This document shows, one piece after another, positions 17,138 through 27,121 of a stretch of DNA of 64,000 nucleotides. Each line of letters begins with the position of its first letter. Position 1 is the stretch's first letter. The notes under the pieces are model-generated. The model was not told where the DNA came from. It was given only the letters and a program-made list of their open reading frames with translations, and did not search any database. The stretch covers positions 248,001-312,000 of the forward strand of contig JAHIND010000008.1 in NCBI GenBank assembly GCA_018896025.1. Reading direction: 5' to 3'. Source of the stretch: Pseudomonadota bacterium (GTDB lineage Bacteria; Desulfobacterota; Desulfarculia; Desulfarculales; Desulfarculaceae). Both the position numbers and the translations under genes were made by a program.

Positions 17138-17782
17138 CTACCCTCCCAGCGCCCGGCGGAGCAGCTCCAAAAGCTGGCTGGGCCGGAAGGGTTTGGCCAG
17201 GCTGGGGTAGCCGAAGCGATCCAGCTCCTGCATGAGTTCGTTTTGGATGGAGCGGGTGCCGAAAAAGCCGGAGATGAAGATCACCTTTATCTCCGGGTCC
17301 CGCTGGCGCAGGGTGCGCACCATCTCCACTCCGTCCATTATAGGCATGAGAATGTCGGTGATGACCAGTTCGGGGCGAAAAGTGAGGTGACGGCGCAACC
17401 CGGCCAGGCCGTCCGGAGCGGTGGCCACGTGGTAACCCTCCAGGGACAACAGATCGGCCAGGTTGTTGGCCAGGCCTTCCTCGTCCTCCACCACCAGGAC
17501 CCTTGGATGGCCGGTGTTGGGTTTGGCCGAGGCCTTTAGGAACTGGCCCAAATCCTGGTCGCTGGTCATATCCAAACGCTCCTTGACCGCGTTGAGGCGG
17601 CGTTGGCCTTCCTCGGCGGCTTGGCGGTTTTCTTGGTGCAGATCCGGGTGGTAGACCTTGGACAGCAGGCGATAGGAGTAGCGTATGTAGCGCACCGCCG
17701 CCTCGCTGCCCAGCTCTCCGGCGATGTGTAGGGCCTTTTCCAGCACTCCCAGATAGCGCAGGTCCACTTCGAGCTGGCTCAC
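17138..17782 (-). CDS. J-domain-like / response-receiver fusion protein
   Basis: A 214-residue protein. Residues about 8-70 resemble a J-domain: a helix YRLLSKVYHPDLHQ with the diagnostic His45-Pro46-Asp47, followed by a basic helix (QRRLNAVKERL). Residues about 93-212 are a receiver domain: acidic pair Glu99-Asp100, phospho-acceptor Asp143 (VITDILMPIMDG), and Lys in LAKPF. There is no DNA-binding output. The start is a GTG overlapping the UbiA-family stop codon (GTGA), so the two are coupled. If the J-part is functional it could steer DnaK under phosphorylation control; this is inference. Confidence 0.75.
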   Translation of the reverse strand: MSQLEVDLRYLGVLEKALHIAGELGSEAAVRYIRYSYRLLSKVYHPDLHQENRQAAEEGQRRLNAVKERLDMTSDQDLGQFLKASAKPNTGHPRVLVVEDEEGLANNLADLLSLEGYHVATAPDGLAGLRRHLTFRPELVITDILMPIMDGVEMVRTLRQRDPEIKVIFISGFFGTRSIQNELMQELDRFGYPSLAKPFRPSQLLELLRRALGG

Positions 17783-18699
17783 GCCGCGCCTCCCAGCCAA
17801 AGGTCCAGGGCCAGGAACACCAGGAAGGCGATGGACACGAAGCCGTTGACCGTGAAAAAGGCCATGGGGATGTTGGCGTGCTTCACGGCCACCAACACCT
17901 GCTCCACCACCAGGGCCAGGGCCACCACCGCGGCGCCAATCAGGTAGATGCCGCCCAAGTGGAACAGGGGGGCCAGGGCGAAAAAGCCCAGTATGGTGGC
18001 CGCGTGCATGCCCCGGCTGACCCACAGGGCCCGCTCCAGGCCCAGGCTGGCGGGCAGGGAGTGCAGGGCGTGCTGCTGGTCGAACTCGATATCCTGGCAG
18101 GCGTAGATCACGTCGAACCCGGCCACCCACAGCGCCGCCGCTCCGGCCAACACCGCCGCCCGCCAGTCCCAGGCCCCGGTGACCGCGATCCAGGCCCCCA
18201 GGGGAGCCAGGGCGGTGGCCAGGCCCAGCCAAACATGGCACAGCCAGGTGAAGCGTTTGGTGAAGCTGTAGCCCAGCACCCAGATCAGGGCCACGGGCGA
18301 GAGCTTGAGGCAGAGCGGGTTGAGCATCCAGGCGGCCAGCACCAAAACGCCGCAGGCCAGGGCCAGCCAGGCCCAGGCCAGGGCCGGGCTTACCCGGCCG
18401 GTGACCAGGGGCCGCATGGCCGTGCGGGGGTTTAGGGCGTCGAAGCGGCGGTCGGCGATGCGGTTCATGATCATGGCCGCGCTGCGCGCCGCCACCAGGG
18501 CCACCACCACCCAGAACACCTTGCCCACGGTGAGCGGGCTCACCTGGGTGGCCAGGAGTAGGGCGCTCAGGGCGAAGGGGAACAAAAAGATGGTGTGGCT
18601 GAACTTGACCAGATCGCCGAAATCGCGGACACGGCCTATTATGGAGCCATTTGAAACCACGTGAGGTTGTTTCTCGCTGTGTAAATGGTTAATTGGCAA
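17779..18699 (-). CDS. mqnP: UbiA-family prenyltransferase, MqnP-like
   Basis: An integral membrane prenyltransferase (306 residues from the TTG, eight or nine hydrophobic helices). Both Asp-rich motifs are present: NRIADRRFDALNPRTAMRPL and ACQDIEFD. The PFALSALLLA start and TAMRPL/SLPASLG segments resemble the menaquinone futalosine-pathway enzyme MqnP (a putative 4-hydroxybenzoate polyprenyltransferase). A UbiD/MqnL-like decarboxylase gene lies just upstream. The start is doubtful: neither the TTG (18699) nor a GTG at 18660 has a ribosome-binding site, perhaps because the HNH gene was inserted directly upstream. Confidence 0.82.
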   Translation of the reverse strand: MPINHLHSEKQPHVVSNGSIIGRVRDFGDLVKFSHTIFLFPFALSALLLATQVSPLTVGKVFWVVVALVAARSAAMIMNRIADRRFDALNPRTAMRPLVTGRVSPALAWAWLALACGVLVLAAWMLNPLCLKLSPVALIWVLGYSFTKRFTWLCHVWLGLATALAPLGAWIAVTGAWDWRAAVLAGAAALWVAGFDVIYACQDIEFDQQHALHSLPASLGLERALWVSRGMHAATILGFFALAPLFHLGGIYLIGAAVVALALVVEQVLVAVKHANIPMAFFTVNGFVSIAFLVFLALDLWLGGAA

Positions 18700-18723
18700 G
18701 AAAAGAGTATGGAATAAAAATAA

Positions 18724-19227
18724 TCAAGCCAAGTCGCTTTCATTTAGATGAGATATGAAGTCCCTGCCTTTTTCAGTAAGCTTTATATAGTCCGGATTTA
18801 ATTTCATTTCATTTACTCCACTTAAAAAATCACTTTCCCTTAATTCGACGAGACCGGAATCAATTATTCGTTTGATTAGCATCAGCATGAATCCGGGAAA
18901 TGGTCTTTCCTCTCCTTCTTTGCCATTAAATAATCCAAATAAAATATCCAGCTCCCATGGGAAATATTTGTCCGTCAAATACCTTAAGTTGGCTTTATAC
19001 TTCCTTAACGACTTCCTGTCTATCTCACCTTTGTCAGCCCTTGTGTGGCAGTTGGGGCAAAGAGCAATCAAATTTTCGTATTCATGTTTGTTACATTGCT
19101 CCCAAGGAATAATATGATGTATCTCGGTATCAATGTGCCTGCATGTATGTATGGCACAACGATGGCCTGCTTCAATTAGAACTCTCCTTTTTAACTCAGC
19201 GGGTATCGCATCTCTCTTGTCTGTCAT
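18724..19227 (-). CDS. HNH endonuclease-like protein, AT-rich insertion
   Basis: A 167-residue protein. HNH nuclease domain about 10-75: GHRCAIHTC, the catalytic EIHHIIPW, and ENLIALCPNCHTRAD with zinc cysteines. The C-terminal 90 residues are helical (LRYLTDKYFPWEL, then IIDSGLVEL) with no known family. Its base composition is strikingly AT-rich against neighbours of well over 60% GC, indicating recent transfer. It sits between two menaquinone genes on the same strand. It could be a solitary restriction or defence nuclease, or an orphan homing-type enzyme. Confidence 0.85.
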   Translation of the reverse strand: MTDKRDAIPAELKRRVLIEAGHRCAIHTCRHIDTEIHHIIPWEQCNKHEYENLIALCPNCHTRADKGEIDRKSLRKYKANLRYLTDKYFPWELDILFGLFNGKEGEERPFPGFMLMLIKRIIDSGLVELRESDFLSGVNEMKLNPDYIKLTEKGRDFISHLNESDLA

Positions 19228-19263
19228 GCTTCCTCACGACAGCCAAATTGGCCGCCTACTACC

Positions 19264-20739
19264 TTAACTGCCCTCTTTATTGAGCAATCCCCACTGTTGC
19301 AGCTTCTTATGCGCCGCTTCCTGAACCTCGGGGTCCATCTCAATGCGGTCCGGCCAGGGCCGGGTGAAGCCCTCGCCGGGGAGTTTCTTGGTGCCGTCGA
19401 TGCCCATCTTGGAGTGCAAACAGGGAAGCTGAGCCGCGTGGTCCAGGGCGTCGGCCGGGCCTTTGCTGAACAGGATGTCCCGCTGGGGGTCGATGTGGTT
19501 AAGGGCCTCCCACCAGGCCCGCTGCGGGTTTTGCACGTCCACGTCCGCATCCACGATCACCAGGATCTTGGCGAACATCATCTGGCCCTGGCCCCATAGG
19601 GCGTTCATCACCTTGTAGGCCTGGCCGGGGTGCTCCTTCTTGATGGACACGAACACCAGGTTGTGAAACACCCCCTCGGCGGGCATGTGGTAGTCAACCA
19701 CTTCGGGAAGCACCGTCTGCAACAGGGGCAGGAAGATGCGCTCCGTGGCCATGCCCAGGTAATAGTCCTCCATGGGCGGGATGCCCACGATGGTGGTGGG
19801 GTAGAGGAAGCCCTTGCGGTGGGTGATGGCGGTTATGTGCAGCACCGGGTATTCGTCGGCCAGGGAGTAGTAGCCGGTGTGGTCGCCAAAGGGGCCCTCG
19901 GTGCGCAGAGGCTCGGCCGGGTCCACGTAGCCCTCGATTATCACCTCGGCCTCGGCAGGGACCATGAGGTTGCTGGTCTTGGCCTTGACCAACTCCACGG
20001 GCCGCCGCAGCAAGAAGCCGCTGAACATGTACTCGGGCAGATTCTCGGGCAGGGGGGCGCAGGCCGCGTAGACCGAGGCGGGCGCTCCGCCCAGGGCCAC
20101 GGCCACGGGCAGCTTTTGGCCCAGCTCCTTGGCCCGGCGGTAATGGGACGCCCCGCCCTTGTGGCGGTGCCAGTGCATGCCCGTGGTGTGGGCGTCAAAG
20201 CGCTGCAAGCGGTACATGCCCACGTTGTGCTTGCCGGTGTCCGGGTCGGCGGTGATGACCTGGGGCAGGGTGATGAAGGGCCCGGCGTCCTGGGGCCAGC
20301 AGGTGAGGATGGGCAGCAGGTCCAGGGAGGCCTGTTCGCCCTTTAGCACCACCTCCTGGCAGGGGGCGTTTTTCACCACATTGGGGGCGAAGGCCTTGAG
20401 TTCCTTGAGCTTGGGCAGGACGCTAAGGAGCTTGGAGAACAGGCCGCCCGAGGGCAGCTCCAGCTCCAAGAGCCCCCGCAGGCGCGCCGCGATGTCGTCC
20501 AGGCGCTCCACCCCCAGGGCCAGGGCCATGCGCTGGGGAGAGCCGAAGAGGTTGATGGCCAGGGGGCAGTTCGCGCCCTTGACCTTCTCAAAGAGCAGGG
20601 CCGGGCCGTCCGCCTTCATCACCGCGTCGCTGAGGGCGGTGATCTCCAGATAGGGATCCACCTCCTCGGAGACGCGCTTCAGCCAGCCCCGGCTCTCCAG
20701 GTCTTTGACGAATTGTTTCATGTTGGCGGGGGGCTGCAT
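19264..20739 (-). CDS. mqnL: UbiD-family decarboxylase, MqnL-like
   Basis: A 491-residue prenylated-FMN decarboxylase of the UbiD family. It keeps the segment TEGPFGDHTGYY, with the catalytic Glu-Asp acidic residues, and the cofactor-site GMYRLQRFDAHTTGMHWHRH. Length matches UbiD/MqnL. MqnL removes the carboxyl group of the prenylated naphthoate in the futalosine pathway. With the UbiA-family gene about 0.6 kb downstream, menaquinone synthesis is the likeliest role; an aromatic-acid decarboxylase is the alternative. A UbiX partner is not seen. ATG with GGAG seven bases upstream. Confidence 0.85.
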   Translation of the reverse strand: MQPPANMKQFVKDLESRGWLKRVSEEVDPYLEITALSDAVMKADGPALLFEKVKGANCPLAINLFGSPQRMALALGVERLDDIAARLRGLLELELPSGGLFSKLLSVLPKLKELKAFAPNVVKNAPCQEVVLKGEQASLDLLPILTCWPQDAGPFITLPQVITADPDTGKHNVGMYRLQRFDAHTTGMHWHRHKGGASHYRRAKELGQKLPVAVALGGAPASVYAACAPLPENLPEYMFSGFLLRRPVELVKAKTSNLMVPAEAEVIIEGYVDPAEPLRTEGPFGDHTGYYSLADEYPVLHITAITHRKGFLYPTTIVGIPPMEDYYLGMATERIFLPLLQTVLPEVVDYHMPAEGVFHNLVFVSIKKEHPGQAYKVMNALWGQGQMMFAKILVIVDADVDVQNPQRAWWEALNHIDPQRDILFSKGPADALDHAAQLPCLHSKMGIDGTKKLPGEGFTRPWPDRIEMDPEVQEAAHKKLQQWGLLNKEGS

Positions 20740-20818
20740 GGGCTAACTCCAATAGAGTACCCGCCAATATAGCCCAGGCCGCCCTGGGGCGCAAACCGGT
20801 TACACTAGGCGGGGGATA

Positions 20819-21469
20819 TCAGAATTGCAGGATGGGCCAGCCGCGCTCGTTGGCCCGGCGGCGAAGCTGGTGATCCGGGTTGACCGCGTGGGGGTGGCCC
20901 ACCGTGTCCAAGAGCTCGTAATCCGAATGGTGGTCGCCGTAGGCGTAGGAGTCGGCCAGGTTTAGGCCGTGGGTCTGGGCCAGTTCCCGCACCAGGCGGG
21001 CCTTTTCCGGGCCGTAGGGGCGCCGCCCCTCCAGTTGGCCGGACAGGGCGCCGTTCTTGACCTCCAGGCGGGCGGCCAGGGCCAGGTCCGCGCCCATCTC
21101 CTGCTGGATCTGGGCGGCCAGGGGCTCCAGGCTGCCGGTCAACAGCACCACCAGATGGCCCTTGCGGCGGTGGTCGTCCAGGCGGCGGCGGCCCTCGGCG
21201 CTGATGCGGGGCAATATCTTTATCCTGAAGCACTCGGCGGCCAAGCGCTTCAGCTCGTCGGGGTCCTTGCCCTGGAGGTGGGCCTTGTTATGGGCCGCCG
21301 AGGAGTCGCCCCCCAGGCCCCGGGCCAGGTAGAGCAGCACGTAGCGGGCCAGGTCCGGAGCGCGCAGATAGCCGCGCCGTATCAAGAACGGCACGAAGAC
21401 CTTTTCCATGGACGAGGGCACCACCAGGGTCCGGTCTACGTCGAAAATGGCGGCGGGTTGCCCGCTCAC
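20819..21469 (-). CDS. HAD-IB family phosphatase
   Basis: A 216-residue HAD hydrolase of the SerB-like IB group. Motif I FDVDRTL (nucleophile Asp, acid/base Asp), motif II LLTGS, motif III/IV YAYGDHHSDYELL. The cap insert between about 20 and 90 is helical. HAD-IB enzymes dephosphorylate small molecules such as phosphoserine or lysophosphatidic acid. It follows the CDP-alcohol phosphatidyltransferase by 13 bases, which makes a lipid phosphate substrate plausible. Start is GTG with TAGGAG upstream. Confidence 0.85.
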   Translation of the reverse strand: MSGQPAAIFDVDRTLVVPSSMEKVFVPFLIRRGYLRAPDLARYVLLYLARGLGGDSSAAHNKAHLQGKDPDELKRLAAECFRIKILPRISAEGRRRLDDHRRKGHLVVLLTGSLEPLAAQIQQEMGADLALAARLEVKNGALSGQLEGRRPYGPEKARLVRELAQTHGLNLADSYAYGDHHSDYELLDTVGHPHAVNPDHQLRRRANERGWPILQF

Positions 21470-21482
21470 TTGTAGGCTGCTC

Positions 21483-22112
21483 CTAGGTTGACCGGGAATC
21501 TTGGCCCAGCAGGCGGCGAATGTCCGCCAGTACCGGCACCCCCCGGGCTATACACAGAATTACTGATAAATATACCAGAGCCGGGGTCAGCCAGAAGAAA
21601 ACTTTCATCTCGGCCACCGCGCCCGGGCCCAGGGCGGTGAGGGCCTGGCACAGGGTCAGGCCGCCGAAGGCCAGGCCCTTGGCCAGGCCGTAGAGCCCGC
21701 GCATGAAGCGCCCAGCCACCAAAAACTTGCCCAACGGCGAGTGCATCATGCCGAAGGCGCTGTAGCCCTTGGACAGGGCGTATTCCCGGAGGCCGTCCAC
21801 CAAAAAGCTGCGGATGATGAACACCAGGCCCACCCACAAGGGCACGGCGCCCAGGTAAACAAAGACGAACCACAGCACGTTTTCCACCACCCGGTCCATG
21901 GCGATGTCCAACACGCTGCCCAGGTCGGTGACCTCGTTCTTGAAGCGGGCCACGTAGCCGTCCAGCCAGTCCATGAGATAAAGGGCAGTGATGAGTATCA
22001 GGCAGATGAAGGCCGGGGTGGCTCCGGGCAGGTGCAGCAGCAGGACTATCAGAACGAGGAGCGGCAGGCGCAAAAGGGTGATGAGGTTGGCCGTGGACAT
22101 TCGTACGAACAT
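21483..22112 (-). CDS. CDP-alcohol phosphatidyltransferase
   Basis: A 209-residue membrane protein with the full family motif, D-x2-DG-x2-AR-x8-G-x3-D-x3-D, at about residues 44-69 (DWLDGYVAR ... SVLDIAMD). Five or six transmembrane helices. It transfers a phosphatidyl group from CDP-diacylglycerol to an alcohol (glycerol-3-phosphate, inositol or similar); the acceptor is not evident. The ATG at 22112 is taken as start because the longer frame runs out of phase through the upstream gene. Followed at once by a HAD phosphatase, as a PgsA-like/phosphatase pair might be. Confidence 0.88.
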   Translation of the reverse strand: MFVRMSTANLITLLRLPLLVLIVLLLHLPGATPAFICLILITALYLMDWLDGYVARFKNEVTDLGSVLDIAMDRVVENVLWFVFVYLGAVPLWVGLVFIIRSFLVDGLREYALSKGYSAFGMMHSPLGKFLVAGRFMRGLYGLAKGLAFGGLTLCQALTALGPGAVAEMKVFFWLTPALVYLSVILCIARGVPVLADIRRLLGQDSRST

Positions 22113-22198
22113 GTGGTGAGCACCTTGGCAACAAGAGGAATAACTTGGGCAAAGTGTAGGCAGGGCGCGGCGGCATGTCAATCCTGAGCCTGGGCTGA

Positions 22199-22636
22199 TC
22201 AGTCTCCCAAGGCGTCCAGGATGTGGTCGCCGAAATAAAAATTCACCAGGCACAGGGCCAGCAGAGTCAGGTTGACCAGGCCGTGCACCAGGGGCAGGCC
22301 CTTGCGGGCCTTGGGTCGGCGCTCCAGGACCAGGCCGGTGGCCAGGCCGATCAAGGCCAGGCAGGCCACCACCAGACCCAGCCAGCCGTGCACCCCGGTG
22401 ACCAGCCAGTTGTGCCACAGCCAGCGCACCATTATGGCCCCACCGGCGGTGCCCAGGATCAGCCCCGCCAGGGCCAGCTTGCCCAGCAATGCGTGGCGCG
22501 AGCGGGGGAAGTTGGTCTGGCGGCCCAGGTGCAGGGAGGCCAGGCGCTTGAGACCCAGCCAGGCCACGTAGAGCCCCAGCAGGGTGCAGGCCACCTGCCA
22601 GGCGGGGTGGAAGATTATAAAGTCGCGGGGATTCAT
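22199..22636 (-). CDS. Four-helix membrane protein (DUF4079/cytochrome b561-like)
   Basis: A 145-residue integral membrane protein with four hydrophobic helices. His residues lie in or near helices (FHPAWQ, HALLGKLALAG, HGWLGLVVA, PLVHGLVNL), the layout of diheme b-type anchors such as DUF4079 and cytochrome b561. This suggests heme binding, not proven. It starts six bases after the cytochrome P460 gene, so the two probably form a small c-type/b-type redox unit. Confidence 0.6.
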   Translation of the reverse strand: MNPRDFIIFHPAWQVACTLLGLYVAWLGLKRLASLHLGRQTNFPRSRHALLGKLALAGLILGTAGGAIMVRWLWHNWLVTGVHGWLGLVVACLALIGLATGLVLERRPKARKGLPLVHGLVNLTLLALCLVNFYFGDHILDALGD

Positions 22637-22642
22637 ATCACC

Positions 22643-23122
22643 TCATCGGAATTGGTGGACCAGCACATAGTCGTTTTCGCTCATGGCGGAGTGGCACCGG
22701 ATGCACTCGGCCAGCTTGCCCGCGGCCAGGGGACGGCCCTGGGGGGTGTACATGGCCCAAAACCAGTCGCCCGTCTCGGGGCTGTAACCCTTTGCCTTGT
22801 ACATCACTACCACGTCCTTGGGCTTGCCGTCCTTGGTCTGGGTGGCCTTTACCTGGATGGCGCCGTAGTTGAGCGGGGCCTTGGTGGAGTTCAAGGCCGC
22901 CTGGTTCACGTAGACCTGGTTGTAGGGCCCGTGGGGCGAGCGGGACCTGCGCACCCCGGAATAATCGGGCCACTGGCCCCACTTGGTGTAGGGAGAAGTC
23001 TTGGTGATGTAGTCCCACAAGGCCGGGGCCTGGGGCGGCGGCATGGGCCCGTCGCCAACCGCGGCCAGGGCCGGGGCCAGGGCTAGGTTGATGCCCAGAA
23101 AGGTCAAAAGGAGCAGCTTCAT
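22643..23122 (-). CDS. Cytochrome P460-family c-type heme protein
   Basis: A 159-residue exported protein. Signal peptide about 1-20 (MKLLLLTFLGINLALAPALA), a central beta-rich region (WDYITKTSPYTKW, YNQVYVNQAAL) as in cytochrome P460, and a single heme c site CIRCH (Cys140-x2-Cys143-His144) ending NDYVLVHQF. P460 proteins oxidise hydroxylamine or detoxify nitrogen compounds in some bacteria; homologues in anaerobes have unknown roles. ATG at 23122 with AAGGAG upstream. Paired with a b561-like membrane protein. Confidence 0.78.
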   Translation of the reverse strand: MKLLLLTFLGINLALAPALAAVGDGPMPPPQAPALWDYITKTSPYTKWGQWPDYSGVRRSRSPHGPYNQVYVNQAALNSTKAPLNYGAIQVKATQTKDGKPKDVVVMYKAKGYSPETGDWFWAMYTPQGRPLAAGKLAECIRCHSAMSENDYVLVHQFR

Positions 23123-23217
23123 CGACTTTCCCCCATGCGGACTTCGGGCGTTCACACCATGAGTCTGTGTTCAGGATGCAGCACCGCCACCGGCCGGGTC
23201 AAGGCGAGCGGAAAGCT

Positions 23218-23245
23218 TTGGTCAATGCTTGGAGGTGTGTACAAT
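23218..23245 (+). promoter_or_regulatory. Sigma-70-type promoter
   Basis: TTGGTC at 23218-23223, 16-base spacer, TACAAT at 23240-23245, 65 bases before the zinc-ribbon gene start. Confidence 0.5.
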
Positions 23246-23309
23246 AAAAATCAGGAATCGCTCCGACCGAGGCGGCCGGAGCCCAGCTCAAACAAATTAG
23301 GAGTGAGAG

Positions 23310-23492
23310 ATGTCCAAACGTAAGTACAAAGTGCGCGCCGAATGCCCCGCCTGCGCCTGCGGTGACGTCACCTTCCTGGGCCCGGAAAAACTGCGCGAGA
23401 AGTTCATCGGCGACGAGGCCGAGATAGAGATCACCTGCCCCATGTGCGGCCACAAGCACAAGAGCCAGGTGGAGGAAGTGGAGGAAAAGTAG
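23310..23492 (+). CDS. Small zinc-ribbon protein
   Basis: A 60-residue acidic protein with two cysteine pairs (AECPACACG and [10 protein letters not shown]) forming a zinc ribbon, and a Glu-rich tail. Strong ribosome-binding site (AGGAG) seven bases upstream of the ATG, a promoter and its own terminator, so it is a genuine monocistronic gene. Probably binds nucleic acid or protein; no family name recognised. Confidence 0.75.
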   Translation: MSKRKYKVRAECPACACGDVTFLGPEKLREKFIGDEAEIEITCPMCGHKHKSQVEEVEEK

Positions 23493-23496
23493 CACA

Positions 23497-23521
23497 ACGG
23501 GCCGAGACTCGGCCCGTTTTC
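23497..23521 (+). terminator. Rho-independent terminator
   Basis: ACGGGCCGAG and CTCGGCCCGT form a 10-bp perfect stem followed by TTTTC, just after the zinc-ribbon gene. Confidence 0.85.
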
Positions 23522-23544
23522 AATTTCCCACCGCCCCGGAGAGC

Positions 23545-25602
<2,058 letters not shown>

Positions 25603-25875
25603 GGCTGTGCTTGAGGCGTTGCGGGGATAAAGAGGTTTGGAAATGGTGGGGGATGGTGGGCGGCATCTGCCTCGGCGGCGCGACGGCGCCTGGCCAAGAC
25701 GGGCCGTCCTGACCGTCCGCTCTCCAATGGCGTGACGGCATCTGCGCCACGGGAGGAGCCTCTTGCCGGAGCCATGACCACCTCGCGGAGCTTTTTCCTT
25801 CAAAACCTCCCAAGCATTTAGGTCTGCACAGGAAATTCTGTTACGACTTCCCGATAGCTTTGGCCTCTGCGGTCT

Positions 25876-27072
25876 CTAGATACGCGGCGGGCGCACCAGG
25901 AGAATCAGCCCGGCCGCGATCAGCAGGAAAATACCCAGATAGCCGAACACCAGGGCGAAGTCTCCCCCCGTGGTGTCCAGCAGGTGCCCACCCATCCAGG
26001 GTCCCAGGGCCCCGGCCAGGAAACCATAGGCCGTAAATACCAGCCCGAAGATGGCCCCGAAGTGCTCCAGGCCGAAGCAGTCGGTGGCCAGGGGGGCGCT
26101 CACCGAGAACAGGGTGCCAAAGGAAAAGCCCACCGCCGCGGCCAAGCCCGCCCACAGATACAGACCCTGCACCTGGGGCAGGACCAGATAGGCCGCCCCG
26201 GCCACGATAAAGGCCCCGGCCAAGGTCAGGTTGCGCCCCAGGTAGTCCGACAGCCAGCCGCTGGCCAGGCGGCTCAGGCCGTTGGTCAGGTTGAAGGCGG
26301 TGAGGATCACCACCGCCTGGCGCAGGTTGAGGCCGTGGGCCAGGCCGAAGCTGGTGGACAGGGTGACCATGGCGATGCCCCCCGAGCCGGCCAGGGCCCA
26401 GGTGCACCACAGGGCCCAAAAGGAGCGAGTGCGCACCGCCTGGGACACCCGCAGGGAGGGCCCCGGCGCGCCTTGCCCCGCGCTATCCACCGAAGGGCGG
26501 GCTACGGGGAAGGACAAAAAGGGCGCGGCGATCAGGCCGGTGACCAGGGCGGCCAGCCCCGCCAACAGGCACAGGGCGGTGGAGCCCAGCTCGGCCAGCA
26601 CGAAGGAATACAGCGGCGCGGTGGCCGCGGCGGACAGGCCGAAAACCATGCTCACCAAGCCGGTCACCAGGCCGCGGCGCAGGGGAAACCAACGTTGCAC
26701 CACGCTGAGCGCGGGCAGATAAAGGCAGGAGTGGGAAACCCCGGTGATGAAGGCCCAGGCGTGCACCGCCCCGATGCCCGGTGCCAGGGGGAGGGCCAGG
26801 GCGGCCAGAGCGGAGATGATGGTGCCCAGGCGCACCATGCGCGCCGGGCCCAGGCGCTCTTGCCAGCGCCCGGCCAGGTACATGCTCGATCCCACCCCCA
26901 GCAGCAGGAAAAAAAGAATCTGGCCCACCGCCGCCCGCTCCACCGCAAAGGAGGCCTGCCAGTGATGGGCCATGATGCCGGGGAAACCGAAGGCCATGGA
27001 GCCGGGCCAGAAGATGGCCGCGCAACTGGACCACAAGGCCCTTTCCGGAGAAGGCGAGGGGGACACGTTCAT
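25876..27072 (-). CDS. MFS transporter, oxalate/formate antiporter-like
   Basis: A 398-residue, 12-helix major facilitator protein. Typical pieces are the loop 2-3 region (LAGRWQERLGPARMVRLG), RWFPLRRGLVTGLV in the middle, and in the second half WLSDYLGRN. The pattern GFPGIMAHHWQASFAVERAAVGQ followed by helices fits the OFA (oxalate/formate antiporter) group, monocarboxylate carriers. Substrate unknown. It converges on the DUF255 gene across a 270-base non-coding gap in which I see only GC-rich hairpin potential. Confidence 0.8.
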   Translation of the reverse strand: MNVSPSPSPERALWSSCAAIFWPGSMAFGFPGIMAHHWQASFAVERAAVGQILFFLLLGVGSSMYLAGRWQERLGPARMVRLGTIISALAALALPLAPGIGAVHAWAFITGVSHSCLYLPALSVVQRWFPLRRGLVTGLVSMVFGLSAAATAPLYSFVLAELGSTALCLLAGLAALVTGLIAAPFLSFPVARPSVDSAGQGAPGPSLRVSQAVRTRSFWALWCTWALAGSGGIAMVTLSTSFGLAHGLNLRQAVVILTAFNLTNGLSRLASGWLSDYLGRNLTLAGAFIVAGAAYLVLPQVQGLYLWAGLAAAVGFSFGTLFSVSAPLATDCFGLEHFGAIFGLVFTAYGFLAGALGPWMGGHLLDTTGGDFALVFGYLGIFLLIAAGLILLVRPPRI

Positions 27073-27121
27073 CCATCCCTGGCAGGCACCGCGGGTTGGG
27101 GCGCGCGGCAGCCCGACGGCC

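Noticed and set aside
22113..22418. N-terminal extension of the CDP-alcohol phosphatidyltransferase
   Set aside because: The extension is Gly/Pro-rich and overlaps the b561-like gene; homology starts at the ATG at 22112.
25603..25875. Riboswitch or small gene between the DUF255 and MFS genes
   Set aside because: Both flanking genes converge here, so a leader element is not expected; only generic GC-rich hairpins are visible.
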